Source of the DNA: Ligustrum vulgare
Taxonomy: Eukaryota > Streptophyta > Magnoliopsida > Lamiales > Oleaceae
Reading direction: 5' to 3'
DNA: 64,000 nt
Assembly: GCA_963555705.1 (NCBI GenBank)
Contig: OY743174.1
Span: 57,062,234 to 57,126,233 of the forward strand
Within the stretch, counting starts at the first letter, position 1, and the number at the start of each line of letters is the position of its first letter. A program made the translations under genes and the position numbers. This document shows, in pieces, positions 21,723 through 32,605 of the stretch. Under the pieces are notes generated by a model. The model was not told the origin of the DNA, searched no databases, and saw nothing but the letters and a program-made list of their open reading frames with translations.

Positions 21723-23352
21723 AGAATCTTACATTGCACTTTGTAATGCATTAATTGATCAGTGTGATATATATATTAATTCCGAGAATTAGTATATAAG
21801 ATTTAGTTATTTTCTATGACTATTTTCATGTTATATGTAACTTTTTTACGTAAAATGGTTCTTCTTATTAATTGTGATATTAAGATTAATGTTTTTATTT
21901 AAATAAAAGTAATATTTTAGGTAATTATTTTGAATTATCAATTTACAAATTCTAAGTTGTAATAAAATATATAATTAAATACTTTTCGAAATAAATTGAT
22001 TGTTGAGAGTTAAAAATAATAAAAGAATATAAAGTTTATTATTTATTTGATGTAAAATTTAGAGCTCTGTGTTGGGATGGCTATGCAGGATCGTGCAAAA
22101 TGAAACCATTTTAGAGTTAATTTACTCAATTTTGGAGTTTATGGGTTAGAAATGTTATTTGTTGATATCGAAAGTTTCTAAGACCTCTTGTATCAACTTT
22201 ATGGGGAAATCATATTCATGTCTTACATTTGTAAGAAAATACATGCGGGGTGGACGGCTCAATTACTCCGACACTTGAGTTAATTTTTGAGTTTTGGATT
22301 GAAAACAGAATGTACGACACTTGAGTTAATTTTTGAGTTTTGGATTGAAAACAGAATGTACTATGTTTTGGATTCATTCTAAATGAACGTGTACTTCATC
22401 CCTAGTTTGACAAAAGTTTTTTGAGATTATACTTGATGAAACCCATAAAATGTATGATTAAAGTGGATAAAAGTTGTGGATCTAATGAATTTACTTAAAA
22501 TTATTATTAATTAAAAAAAAAGGTTTACCAAACAAGAGCTCAAGTATGGTGGCAAAATGAGTTCTCGTAGAAAAAGAAAATAGTCCTAGGCCCTTAGACA
22601 AGGAAATACGTTAGGTCGAGGAGGTCCTAGTGGTCAATATTGACCACTTTAACGTCTTATCTCTTGCACTAAATGCATATGCATCCATTAAGCCATATTA
22701 AATGCAATTTTAAAGTTGACAAGTAATGAATATACATCTCATTCCATTTATGTATCAGCTAGTTTAATCGTCACAACTAAGTTACTCAAGTCGAAATCAT
22801 TATGGCGAATCAGAGATTTTGATCGACAACCTTTTTGCTAGTCTTTTCCTCGACTACTTTATGTAGGACGGTCTAAACCATGCATTTTATGTGCAAATGA
22901 GGGTATAACAACACTATTCAATTTCATTAGTAGGCATATCTTATCACCACATATTGTGGACCTTATCTTAAAAATGACACACTGCCTAATCCTCCAAATC
23001 TTTTGAGACGAGACCCACAGTTTATTTCACACACATCACACATCACTGTCGTTTGAGTTTCTTTACATCATCAGTACAAGTGGACATAGATTGTTTAAGT
23101 ACAGTTATTTTCACAATCAGAAAGTTCTAGTTATTTTCTGGGTTTGGAAGTTGATCACAAGTGGACCAGAGGGAAACAATCTTTGAAGAGGCTGCAAGGG
23201 ACTTTCATAATCCATAAAAGGAAAAATTATTTGAAATGAACCAGAAATAGCATTAATTAATGGTCCAAAACATGAACATGCTGCGTTTGTAAAGTAAGAG
23301 GAGTTAAAGAATCGGAGTTTCGAATCTTGACTCTTGAAAAGTAGCATTGAAG
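21723..23352. other. AT-rich intergenic region
   Basis: No gene is supportable. It holds a 46-bp tandem duplication (22269-22360) and short unremarkable frames on both strands. Confidence 0.5.
22269..22360. repeat. Perfect 46-bp tandem duplication
   Basis: The unit starting CGACACTTGAGTTAATTTTT occurs at 22269-22314 and again at 22315-22360 with no differences seen, so the duplication is recent. Confidence 0.95.
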
Positions 23353-23455
23353 CCCCTATTTGGTTCGGGAGTTTTTGCACAACTTTCTCCTAACTCATTT
23401 TCAATTACACATTTTTGTAAATTTTTCTCCAATTTCTCCTACACAAAACGAGCTC
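23353..23455. mobile_element. Short MITE-like repeat
   Basis: A CCCCTATTTGGTTCGGGAG left end and ACAAAACGAGCTCTAAA right end flank about 100 bp with TTTCTCC-rich sequence like the other Tourist-related copies here. Boundaries and duplication are unclear. Confidence 0.35.
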
Positions 23456-23880
23456 TAAATGCTAGAAGACAAGTGCTTACGTAGAAGTAGAGTCGTATGG
23501 TTGAAGGAGACAATGGGTCTTTACATGGTTTGAACCTAACCTTACCTAACCTTTTAGATTCGTTCCCATGGCTCAATCCTTTCGCCGGCGCCTTTTACTT
23601 TAATGGACTTTTTGTACATGACTATGGAGATTTAAGTGCTAAAAATTTAAAAGTTGAAGAGCCAAAGAAATGTGCACCGTGCTATTGATACATATCTGAA
23701 TCTGATGTCAAAAGATACATTTAACAGGGCTCTAATTCGTGGAAGAATCACCTGCTTTTATTTTCAGCTTTGTGCCTTAATTCTACTTTTTCTAAATGAA
23801 TATAAAGTTGGTTGTCTGACTCATGTTACCCTCAGCAAAAAAGGAGGGCAGTATCAGATAATTTTAAATAAATTGATTAA

Positions 23881-24074
23881 TGTTGTGATACTATCAAAAT
23901 CTAACAACTATTAAAGAGAGAGAGATGGAGGGAATGGGAGAATTCTTCTCATTAAGAGGTACATTTCAAATGAAGATTTAAGCCCCTATTTATAGGAAAA
24001 ATATAACAAGTCATTAACACAATAATTTACAATATAAATTAGGTAGAAGTTAGGTAAGGGATTAATTTACAACA
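23881..24074 (-). repeat. 3' LTR of the 6.6-kb element
   Basis: 194 bp, TGTTGTGATA to TTTACAACA. Matches the copy at 30288-30489 with about eight substitutions and a missing GGGCAAAA-type stretch. Confidence 0.92.
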
Positions 24075-24102
24075 CTCCCCCTTGAATGACTTATTGCTCA
24101 AT

Positions 24103-24895
24103 TGTCTGCCTCGTTAAAACATTGCTAAGAAAATTAGATGGGATAAAACTTGAGCGAAGGAAAAAGAGTACAGCTGCTCCCCCTGATGTTGGCCATTATT
24201 AATCATTGAGTCTAATATCCAAAATGACATTCATGATAAGTAGTACAAATCATGTACTGCAAACTTGAAGTTATGAAGTGTTGCCTTCGAATTATGAAGT
24301 GATGAATTGCTTCAGTGCTTTAGTGCTGCCTCGTTAAAACCTTGTCAGTAAAACTCAATTGGACAAAATCTGAACGAAGGAAAAAGAGTACAACCGCTGC
24401 CTCGTTAAAACCTTGTCAGGAAAACCTAGTGGGACAAAACCTGGACGAAGGAAAAAGAGTACAGCATGATTCTCCTCCTGAAGTGTGCAATCAAGTATTC
24501 ATGAACCTTTTGAATAATGATATCATCTTTCGTTTGGAATATGTATATATGAAAATCTTCTTGTGTGTAGCCGATATCATAACATTTTTCATAAGATGTC
24601 TATGATTTTCTTCATTTGTTGATATCATTCCAGATGTCTATGATTTTCTTCATTTGTTGATATCATTCCAGCACAATTTAAAGAGAGAGCTTGTTGTTGA
24701 ATTATTACTTGCAGATAGCTGTGATAATGTCTCAAAAACCTTGTTAGGAAAACCCTATGGGACAAAACCTTAGTGAAGGGAAAAAGAGTATATTATTCTC
24801 ATTGATACGCCATAATTGCTGCCTCATTAAAAATCTTGTTAAGAAAACCGTGTGGGACAAAACCTTAGCTAAGGGAAAAAGAGTGTAGCGCGTAT
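24103..24895 (-). repeat. Five copies of a conserved 3' UTR motif
   Basis: Units near 24110, 24328, 24397, 24733 and 24821 share CTGCCTCGTTAAAACCTTGT, then AGGAAAACC, GGGACAAAACCT and GAAGGAAAAAGAGTAC in this order. On the sense (minus) strand they precede the polypurine tract. The same phrase is widespread in the 3' region of plant LTR retrotransposons. A separate 38-bp tandem duplication (GATGTCTATGATTTTCTTCA) lies at about 24594-24669. Confidence 0.85.
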
Positions 24896-27094
24896 TTGTT
24901 CCCTTCATAGGAATATCACAAGTATATTAATGCAATCTCAAATTATTTCATCAAACATATAGTTTGTGATGAGCTTTTATAAATAGTTTATAACTCATTT
25001 ATAATGTCATAGCTCATTTATAATGTACTGAACATGCTATACCAAGCAATGTTTAGTTAGTTGACTGATTGCATTACTCAAATCTAGAATTGATTCACTT
25101 CTATCAAAATCTAGAATTCACTTCTGATGAATAATTAAATATTCATTTTCAAATTCACTTCTGGTGAATATTCATTTTCGGTGGATAATATAATTTTGCA
25201 TATTGAAAATCAATTACATGCCCAAATATTCAAATATAATAATAGTACATTTCAATTTCATTTTCAACATATTATATTATGGGGTCATATGTATCATTCT
25301 TCATGTGATTTTATTTTAAGAATCACATTTCATTCTATAATGATACTATTCTGAGCAAATTGAATCTTTCAATGATTTATACATGTATGTTCTTGCATTT
25401 TATAAACCGCAATTTCTAATTTGTAGGAGTATAATCAATCATTGAAATAGATATTAATTTCGACATATAATCTATAATCATTTCGCTTGAAATCTCAACG
25501 TACCGCGATCAACTGGTACATCAAAGAAAACTCTCAAAGTACCGATATGAGAATCACACTTTTTGATCTCACTCATTGGTATATCAAAGAGCTCAAACTA
25601 GTGATATAGATTATAGTCCCATCCACCATATGTCATGTCAGTTCTCTGAAAAATTTCGAGCGCAACGAGTCGTCTTTTACGACTGTGTAATATTTTTCAT
25701 TTTTACAAATAACTACTGACATTACACATTTAAGTGTTTTGGACTTCGGGTCCTATAACAATAATCCCTACATTGGGATTTTATACTTGGCCAAAGTATT
25801 ACAATTTCATCAACCTCATTTTCATAAGAGGGTTGTCTATGTATGCAGTCGACTTATTTATCAATTCCATTTCATCTCAATATAAACACAACATAGAGAG
25901 ATCTCTTTGTATATTCTATCATCTCATTTAACTATGTCCCTTTTACTCACTATGAGTATTTAGCCTCAAATGGATCATCTCAATTATTCAAGAGATATTT
26001 GTTTTTGGAATCGATTGTCATTATGCTTCAGGCATAATTACGCTTTAAGCTTGATCACGCTTCATGCATGTTATTGTTTAATTTCCCCATAATATTCAAG
26101 AATCTTATATTATATCAGTTGGCTAAAAATGTCGCAACACATGTCATACGTAATTATGGATATAATCACAATCATATATCAAGTGCGTATTGTTGGAGTG
26201 TATATAGATATCGCACTTCTTAGAAATCATAAAACTTTACAAGCTAATCTTTATTTCATCTTATTGACATGTTTGTATGTAAAATATTGTTGCATGAGAA
26301 ATATTTAAATTCAAATTGTTCTCATAGCAAATAACTTGAGGCTTTTAATCTGCTAAACCATTAGCAATATAATATTCTATTATCTCAACTAATTCGTAAA
26401 ATCATTAATGACTTTAAGATATATTCATGCTAGCATTTATCACTTTACTTGTAATATCATTACTTGAGCAAATAATCAGTCATTCATTTTCTTAGTGAGA
26501 TAATTATTTTGTCTTTGAGAACAAGCAGCAATGATAACTTGTTAACCTGAACAATCTTATGGTTCTTTAATGAATATCATTTTGCATTCTCAATAAATCT
26601 TATTATTGAATTGGAATCTAACCAATAATTATAGAACTTCAGGTTCATCAAGATATTTCACTTGTACATATGTATGAACTTCTGGTTCAATACAGTATTC
26701 ATTTCATCAGTACGTATTTCTGTATAGTACAAATCAGTATACTTTTATTAGTGTACCGAAAAAATCAGGTACAATCTGAAAAAATCAGGTACAATCTGTA
26801 TGTTCTCAATATTGTCGCCAAATCTTCCCTCATATCGAAAAAGGTAATGACGCATTATCTCATTGTTCCTACCTTTTCAATAATTTATTCCATTATTTCT
26901 TGATGGAATCGATATCACGCGGAGCTCTCCTTTACCCGTTTAAATAATGTATTTAAATAGATCATTTGGGAAGAGATTAGATCCATAAAAAAATAGATGT
27001 TATATTATTAAATATTCGCAAATATTATTCTAATCTTCCGGTAAATGTTTTGAAAAAGATTTACCGAGTTCGACTTGAAAGATTGAGACTGCTG

Positions 27095-27538
27095 ATGGAT
27101 CAAGATATTACAGAAGATGTTCGTTGGTTGATCGAAGCAAAAGTTCAATTAGCTGGTGAATTACCAGATTCATTTTCTAAGCACATGTCTGGCTTAGGTA
27201 TGAGTACTTTTGCAAAGAAGCGAAGAGCAAAAAGATTGAAAGGTTGTTACAAATGTGCTCGATGGACATGTAATACCTATTGTAAGTCAGTAGGATATTC
27301 ATCCATAAATCGAGATGATAAGATAGACTTCATTAAGGGTGGACTGAGTAAGGAGTCATTGGATGATATCCGATTGACTATTGAGACGCACCCTAATGGG
27401 TATGTGCAGCGTGAACTACTATCTTTATGGGCTAAATTCATCAGCGATAAAGAGCGTTATAGTCTCAAAAATATAATAGCAAAAGATCTTATTTGCCAGG
27501 CTATTATAAACAATGACGTTTTGGCTATTCAGCATTGA
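27095..27538 (+). CDS. Cysteine-rich zinc-finger-like protein resembling flexivirus nucleic-acid-binding proteins
   Basis: 147 residues from the ATG at 27095; the frame is open back to 26981 without another ATG. Residues 37-49 are a basic cluster (STFAKKRRAKRLK), followed by C51-x2-C54-x4-C59-x3-C63 and, about 20 residues on, a DFIKGGLSKE segment. A basic arm directly before a CxxC-type finger and a closing FI-x2-G motif is the arrangement of the small cysteine-rich nucleic-acid-binding proteins of carlaviruses and relatives. Members of that family bind RNA and DNA, and some act in the nucleus. The N-terminal helix-rich part and the C-terminal 70 residues are unlike that family, so it is a distant or composite relative. 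It lies antisense inside an LTR element, 282 bp before the LOG-like ORF. No stop or frameshift was seen. Homology is judged by eye and may be convergence. Confidence 0.55.
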   Translation: MDQDITEDVRWLIEAKVQLAGELPDSFSKHMSGLGMSTFAKKRRAKRLKGCYKCARWTCNTYCKSVGYSSINRDDKIDFIKGGLSKESLDDIRLTIETHPNGYVQRELLSLWAKFISDKERYSLKNIIAKDLICQAIINNDVLAIQH

Positions 27539-27820
27539 TACAAGGTAAATCAGTATATTGTATGTATATATTTGCACATATATTTATAAAATATTTTCAT
27601 GTTTCATTTCTCGATCATTGATAAAGTGTATTGAAAAATCACAGAAAGGTAAGCTTTATCAAAAGTAGAGTAATTTAATCAGAAGTAGGTTTTCACTTTT
27701 TCAAAAGACGAGCTGTAAATAGTTAGGTTTTTCGAGTTTAAAAAGCCAATGATTTTCACAATTTCATGCATCCCAAAATATCATTTTCTCATAAGTTTTT
27801 CCTTCATTATACTCTCAAAG

Positions 27821-28474
27821 ATGGAAGGACCAAAACTTCGACATATCAAAACTATCTGTGTATTTTGTGGGTCAAAAGTAGGGAAAGGTTTTGGGTATCT
27901 AGAAGTAGCAGTGGATCTTGGAAAGAAATTGGGAGAGAAATGTATCAACCTAGTATATGGAGGAGGTAGCAGTGGATTGATGGGTTGTGTTTCCCAATCT
28001 GCTCTCACAGAGCGAGTAAAAGTGATCGGTGTTATACTTGTTCCTTTGGTAGATATTGCAGGCAAAACACGAGGGCATGAAGTACAAACCTTATCTATCC
28101 ATGAACGCATAACTTGCATGTTATATGGTTCTGATGCCTTTATAGCTCTACCTGGAGGTTTTGGTACTTTAGAAGAAATCTTTAATATTACCTCATGGGC
28201 TCAACTGAATCTCCATACTAAGCCTATTGGGCTTTTAAATATTAACAATTTCTTTGATGGTTTGTTAACATTTCTTGATTATGCTGTGGAACAGGGATTC
28301 ATCTCTCCATTTTCTAGGAGAATCCTTATTTCTGCTCCTACTATCGAGGAACTGCTGGATAAGTTGCAATCATATATCCCCATACAAGATCCAGCAGGAG
28401 TTAAGATTGATTGGTCGCAAGGAAGGGGAATCAAGCGAAAATGGAGTCCGGTTAATGTAAACTTAACTTTGTGA
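27821..28474 (+). CDS. LOG-like: LOG-like cytokinin riboside 5'-monophosphate phosphoribohydrolase, intronless
   Basis: 217 residues in one exon. Start chosen at MEGPKLRHIKTICVFCGS because plant LOG proteins begin just before this strand; an in-frame ATG at 27749 would add 24 hydrophobic residues. LOG enzymes release active cytokinin bases from nucleotide precursors in the cytosol. Landmarks: VFCGS (about 13-17), YGGGSSGLMG (45-54), VIGVI (72-76) and the PGGFGTLEE nucleotide-binding motif (114-122), then SWAQL, KPIGLLN, VEQGFISP and SAPTIEELL. The length is normal for plant LOG. Oddities: plant LOG genes normally have several introns, so this copy looks retroposed. The usual RKAEM segment before PGG is RITCM, so three of five positions differ and catalysis is doubtful. 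It is antisense within the LTR element, downstream of the cysteine-rich ORF. Confidence 0.85.
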   Translation: MEGPKLRHIKTICVFCGSKVGKGFGYLEVAVDLGKKLGEKCINLVYGGGSSGLMGCVSQSALTERVKVIGVILVPLVDIAGKTRGHEVQTLSIHERITCMLYGSDAFIALPGGFGTLEEIFNITSWAQLNLHTKPIGLLNINNFFDGLLTFLDYAVEQGFISPFSRRILISAPTIEELLDKLQSYIPIQDPAGVKIDWSQGRGIKRKWSPVNVNLTL

Positions 28475-28484
28475 AACCTAGAAT

Positions 28485-28690
28485 ATGTGGTGGTAGAGTA
28501 CGGTGTATTCTCACTCTTGAGACACACCATAAATTTCTAGGATTTTATCAATGTTTAATCTTGTGTACCTCAAAGATTTAAGGTGGTAGAGTACGAAGTA
28601 TTCTTACTCTTGAAACACACCTCTTTGAATGTTTCTTTATTTCCTCAAAAGATCAGAGGTGGTAGGATACGGCTACTCCCGAAACACATC
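28485..28690 (+). repeat. Three-copy repeat after the LOG-like ORF
   Basis: Units near 28488, 28582 and 28651 follow the pattern GGTGGTAGAGTACG, a short variable part, ACTCTTGA or CTCCCGA, then ACACACC or ACACATC, separated by 40-50 bp of AT-rich DNA. The GGTG start and CACC end of a unit could pair as a stem. They begin 14 bp after the LOG stop codon. Confidence 0.75.
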
Positions 28691-30287
28691 TCTAATTTTG
28701 AGGATCATAAATGTTTCCCCCTTTTGTATTTTGCATGTATGACTCGTTTATACTTCTTCAGGAGTAATAATAATAATATCATTTCAGTATGTTTAGATGA
28801 TAATTTTTACTTCTTCTGGAGTAAATATGTACTTCTTCTGGAATACATAAGTGCTCGTACAAGAACTTTTCCAGACACTTATCATCTAATATTCATCTCA
28901 TAATACTGATGAGATTATTTTCACATTAGCCATATCCATGCTATCATGTGATATTATCTTATCATACATCAACATTTTTCTTATTGGATAATTCATTTTT
29001 ATTTATCTTTTCAATACAGATAATGGTAACTTCCTGTACCGTTTGATAAAATATTTTTATCAACATTCACCAACGTTTTGGTAATGATAACTTCTGGTAT
29101 CATTTGATAAAATATTTTCTAATTTTAGTATTGAAAACTTCTGGTATCATTTAATGAAGTATCAAATAATAATAATATCGTATATATATATATATATATA
29201 TTGAAAATAATAATACTGGGGTTATACCACCACGTATATATATTGACAACAACCTCTAATATGTTAGAATTAACCAACAACTGAGGTGTTTCTGAAATAA
29301 TATAAAATATGAATATATGTAAAGTATTCCATATATTCAATTGATAAACCGACCATATAGGCGGTGTCAACATAATGAAATAATTACCTTTCATGAGTGA
29401 GCGAATCATATCTTCAAATCCAGTCAAGGTATTCATAATAGTCAAATCCGTTACGATAATGAGTCATATCCAGTTAAGATATAAATCCAGTCCATAATAA
29501 CTCAATCCATCAAGGTATGACAATGATTATATTACTTATACCTTGTTTAAAAATTTTAATTTATCTAGTTGATCACATATTAATCGTTAATTTACGACTA
29601 ATATACTTTTATATATTACCAAGGGAAAAATGGTTCATATTTTAATAAATTGCTTATATGGATAAATCGAAACCGCCAATAGGTTTTAAATTTAATTTAA
29701 AACAAACTTACTTTTGGTCCGAAGTTCAAAATCCCGTCGGAAGTGCTCCAAAAACAGTTTTTAAGAAAATCGTCACGTTCGACCGCCGAAAAATTTCAAA
29801 ACTGCACAAAACAGAAAAGTAAGATCATAGAAAAATCCAAAACATCAAGACGAACAAACTGCCTTTTGACGTCATCGCCGGATTCGCTATCACTCGCCGT
29901 CACAACATCCGTGCATGGTCCTCACGTGCTTCACGCGCCACCGTGTCGATGACTCTGCCGTCGACACGCGCCGATGCCGGAGGATCGTCCCGTCGCCGTG
30001 GTCATGGATCTGGTCTCCGATCATCGTTTGGATATATGGTTTTGTGTGAATTTGCTTTGAAAGTTTCGGGTTACACATTTTTTTTTAATTTTTTCTATAG
30101 ACTTGGAATTGATTTACTAATCTATGATGTATAAATGATTTTCTAACACCAAAAACACTGGATTTGGAAAATGAAATGTTGATTAATAATAATCTGATTT
30201 CTGATACAGAGGTTCATCATTTAGATGCAACTGTAGAGCATACTCTCGTCATATTACTCAATAGGTTAGAGACTCGTGTTGATAACG

Positions 30288-30489
30288 TGTTGTGAAACTA
30301 TCAAAATCTAACAACTATTAGAGAGAAAGAGATGGAGAGAATGAGAGAATTTTTCTCATTAAGAGGTGCATTTCAAATGAAGATTTAAGCCCCTATTTAT
30401 AGGAAAAATATAAGGGCAAAACAAGTCATTCACACAATAATTTACAATATAAATTAGGTAGAAGTTAGGTAAGGGATTAATTTACAACA
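30288..30489 (-). repeat. 5' LTR of the 6.6-kb element
   Basis: 202 bp, TGTTGTGAAACTATC to TTTACAACA, followed by the target duplication ATTAA. Carries minus-strand TATAAATAGGGGC, the probable promoter of the element. Confidence 0.92.
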
Positions 30490-30494
30490 ATTAA

Positions 30495-31689
30495 ATGATT
30501 TTGATGATTTTTAAATAAATAGATTAAATAGATTAAATGATTCTCAGTCGTTGCTTTCCGTGCATCGCACGGGTGGAAGAACTAGTTATGTGTTATATTA
30601 AAGCACTTGTGCTTTTCTTGACTTTGTTTGCATTCTGGTTTTCATTTGGTACACTGAATGAATCAAAATAAGAAAAAACTAACAAATATTCATTTGTGGA
30701 AATTAAATTTAACTTCAAAAATCAGCTTTATAAGATATTTATTAAGAATCAGGTTATAATTTTTTTAATGTTAATAATAATATGAATATCATTTAATTGT
30801 TATTAATAATTAATATCTACCACTAACCCTAATACCCACCCTTCCCCACGTAAAGCATAATTCAATTGGCAATCAATCATTTTCCAAACTCTCTCTCTTT
30901 GTATATCCACACCACAGCCATCTCCAGAGCTTCATCACCGTCGGTAGCAACTTTACCCATAACCATACCACCCTCCAAACCACACACGACAACACACTCT
31001 CAGAAACCACGAGTGGTGGCATACACGACTTCTTATTTCAGTTTTACCCTCGTCTTTGCTCCTCTTCGACACGACAAAGCAGTTCGTCGCGACGTCTACG
31101 CTGATTCATACTGATGTGCACAATTTGGACTTCGCAAGGAATGACAATTTTCGAGGCACGTGATTTCGTCTTCCACTTCACCGATGGTGGAGATTCTCAG
31201 ATCTGGAGGCAAACGATCTTTAAATAGTTTTTATCACAGCCTCAGAGGTGGTGGGGATGGTGAGATAGCGCTGAGGTGTTGCGGTGGTGGGTGGGGCCGT
31301 GGTATGGTGAGGTGTGGTGATGTGATGTGATGTGGTGCTGGAGGTGGATGCGGTGACAGTGGCGATTTGGTGGATGCAGTGGTGCCGTAGTGTGCGTTGA
31401 TGGTGGTGGTGTGATGTTTGTGTTTGCAGCGTGGTGTTGGATGTCGATTGCGCTTTTGGTCTTTGGTTGAGGCGGCGGCGACGGTGTTTTCCGGTTGTAG
31501 GTGGTGATGCAGTTCAAGCAATGATGTTGCAATGATTTTTTTTTTTTGGTTGAGGCGTCGATCATGGTGACGTCGTTGAGATGGCGGCGGCGGCGGCAGC
31601 AACGTTGGTACTGTGATGGTTGTGGATGGCTGTGGGTGTGTCAGAGGGGGAGGAGGGAGTGGCGACGTTGTGGTCAGATTCGGTTAATG
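30495..31689. other. Spacer with a GC/GGTGG-rich block
   Basis: 30840-31140 resembles a plant gene 5' region (CTCTCTCTTTG, then a Thr/Pro/Ser-rich 82-codon frame from 30866). 31240-31680 is rich in GGTGGTGG and GATGTGATG and gives only low-complexity His/Pro frames on the minus strand. This may be captured gene sequence inside the CACTA-type element that ends at 32203, but no homologue was recognised. Confidence 0.35.
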
Positions 31690-32203
31690 TGAGATGGCAC
31701 CTCAAAATTTAATAATTGTTACCTAAAAAATATGTGGCCAAATAACCGATAAATCAATTGTGACCTAATAATTTAATAATTGTGACTCAAAATATTTGTG
31801 AACTAATAATTTGATGAGTTGTGACCTAAAAATAATTCGGACCGACTAAGTTGACATTTTGTAACTTATTGATTTTATAAATTGTGACCTTAAAATCAGT
31901 TTTGAATTAAAAAATTGTTATTGTGACCTAAAATTAAATTTAATTTGTGACCTACTACTTTAATATTGTGACTTTGACATCATTTGTGACCTAAAAATTT
32001 GTATTTTATGACTTGAAATTATACAATTTGTGACCTTAATATATATAATCAACAAAATATTTTTAATTATTTAATTTAATTAATTAATTTTAATTATAAT
32101 CTGATTTTTGAAATTATACAAATTTCATCTTGATTTTAAAATTTGTATTTATAATTACCTTATTTATGTATTTTTTCTTATTTGTTTTTCTTTTTTTGTA
32201 GTG
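31690..32203. mobile_element. CACTA-type transposon terminus with subterminal repeats
   Basis: The right end reads CTTTTTTTGTAGTG (32190-32203); inverted this is CACTACAAAAAAAG, the hallmark CACTA terminus. Next to it about a dozen copies of TTGTGACCTAAAAATT-like motifs cover 31690-32040 in one orientation, typical of CACTA subterminal transposase-binding repeats. The opposite CACTA end was not found upstream, so the element is truncated or very diverged. No transposase is coded here. Confidence 0.65.
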
Positions 32204-32459
32204 GATAGTGTAAATAAGTTTACTGTGCAGAAAAATGTGGACTTGTTCAAGCCCATGTCCACGTTACACACACTGAGTCAACTTAAAAGCGACCCAACCA
32301 GCTTTACACCTAGTCGTGAATTCTTGAAAAGGCATATGTATAACCTTTCAACACAATAGTATTGAGAAACGCGATTTATTATTGCGTATCACGGTCGTTT
32401 CCTCTGTCATTTTACATGCATATTTACCATATTAGTAGCATATATTGGAGACAAATCAT

Positions 32460-32605
32460 CTGTTTGGTAAACAAAATAAATTAGTTTATAAACTACACAA
32501 TATCCCAAATCATTTTTTAACCACACACATTTTCTCGTTTCAATTTTCAATCACTGCTTTTTTTCTTAAAATCATAAATAAATCAAACAGTGTTACCAAA
32601 CAAAG
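32460..32605. mobile_element. Tourist-related MITE (family B)
   Basis: Ends CTGTTTGGTAA and GTTACCAAACAAAG are inverted. The interior TTTATAAACTACACAATATC and CAAATCATTTTTTAACCACA matches copies at 61425 and 62003. 146 bp. Confidence 0.7.

Larger units (their letters stand above)
23881..30489 (-). mobile_element. Complete non-autonomous LTR element (6.6 kb) with antisense cargo ORFs
   Basis: Two LTRs (23881-24074 and 30288-30489) are flanked by ATTAA on both sides (23876-23880 and 30490-30494). The element reads on the minus strand. A polypurine tract (AAGGGGGAG, 24075-24085 inverted) abuts the 3' LTR. A CGTTATCAACACGAGTC primer-site candidate (30271-30287 inverted) follows the 5' LTR. A TATAAATAGGGG promoter motif lies in each LTR on the minus strand. 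The long 3' UTR contains five copies of a roughly 70-bp motif. There is no gag, protease, integrase or reverse transcriptase on either strand. The only sound ORFs (27095-27538 and 27821-28474) lie on the plus strand, antisense to the element. By eye the LTRs are about 95% identical apart from one short indel, so insertion is moderately recent. Confidence 0.9.

Noticed and set aside
23117..23688. Minus-strand 87-codon and plus-strand 63-codon ORFs
   Set aside because: Short, no known motif, one overlaps a MITE-like repeat.
27749..27820. Upstream in-frame ATG of the LOG-like ORF as the true start
   Set aside because: It would add 24 hydrophobic residues absent from cytosolic LOG proteins; the second ATG fits the family better.
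29125..29445. Minus-strand 106-codon ORF as a possible gag piece
   Set aside because: AT-rich, Ile/Tyr-rich, with no gag or pol motif.
23881..30489. Reading the 6.6-kb LTR element on the plus strand
   Set aside because: The polypurine tract, primer-site candidate and TATAAATAGGGG motif all fit the minus strand; no plus-strand primer site follows 24074.
30866..31114. 82-codon ORF with a gene-like start
   Set aside because: No recognisable domain and no following exon; noted only as possible captured sequence.
31234..31602. Minus-strand His/Pro/Thr-rich ORF of 122 codons
   Set aside because: A by-product of GGTGG and GATGTG low-complexity DNA; no domain or gene structure.
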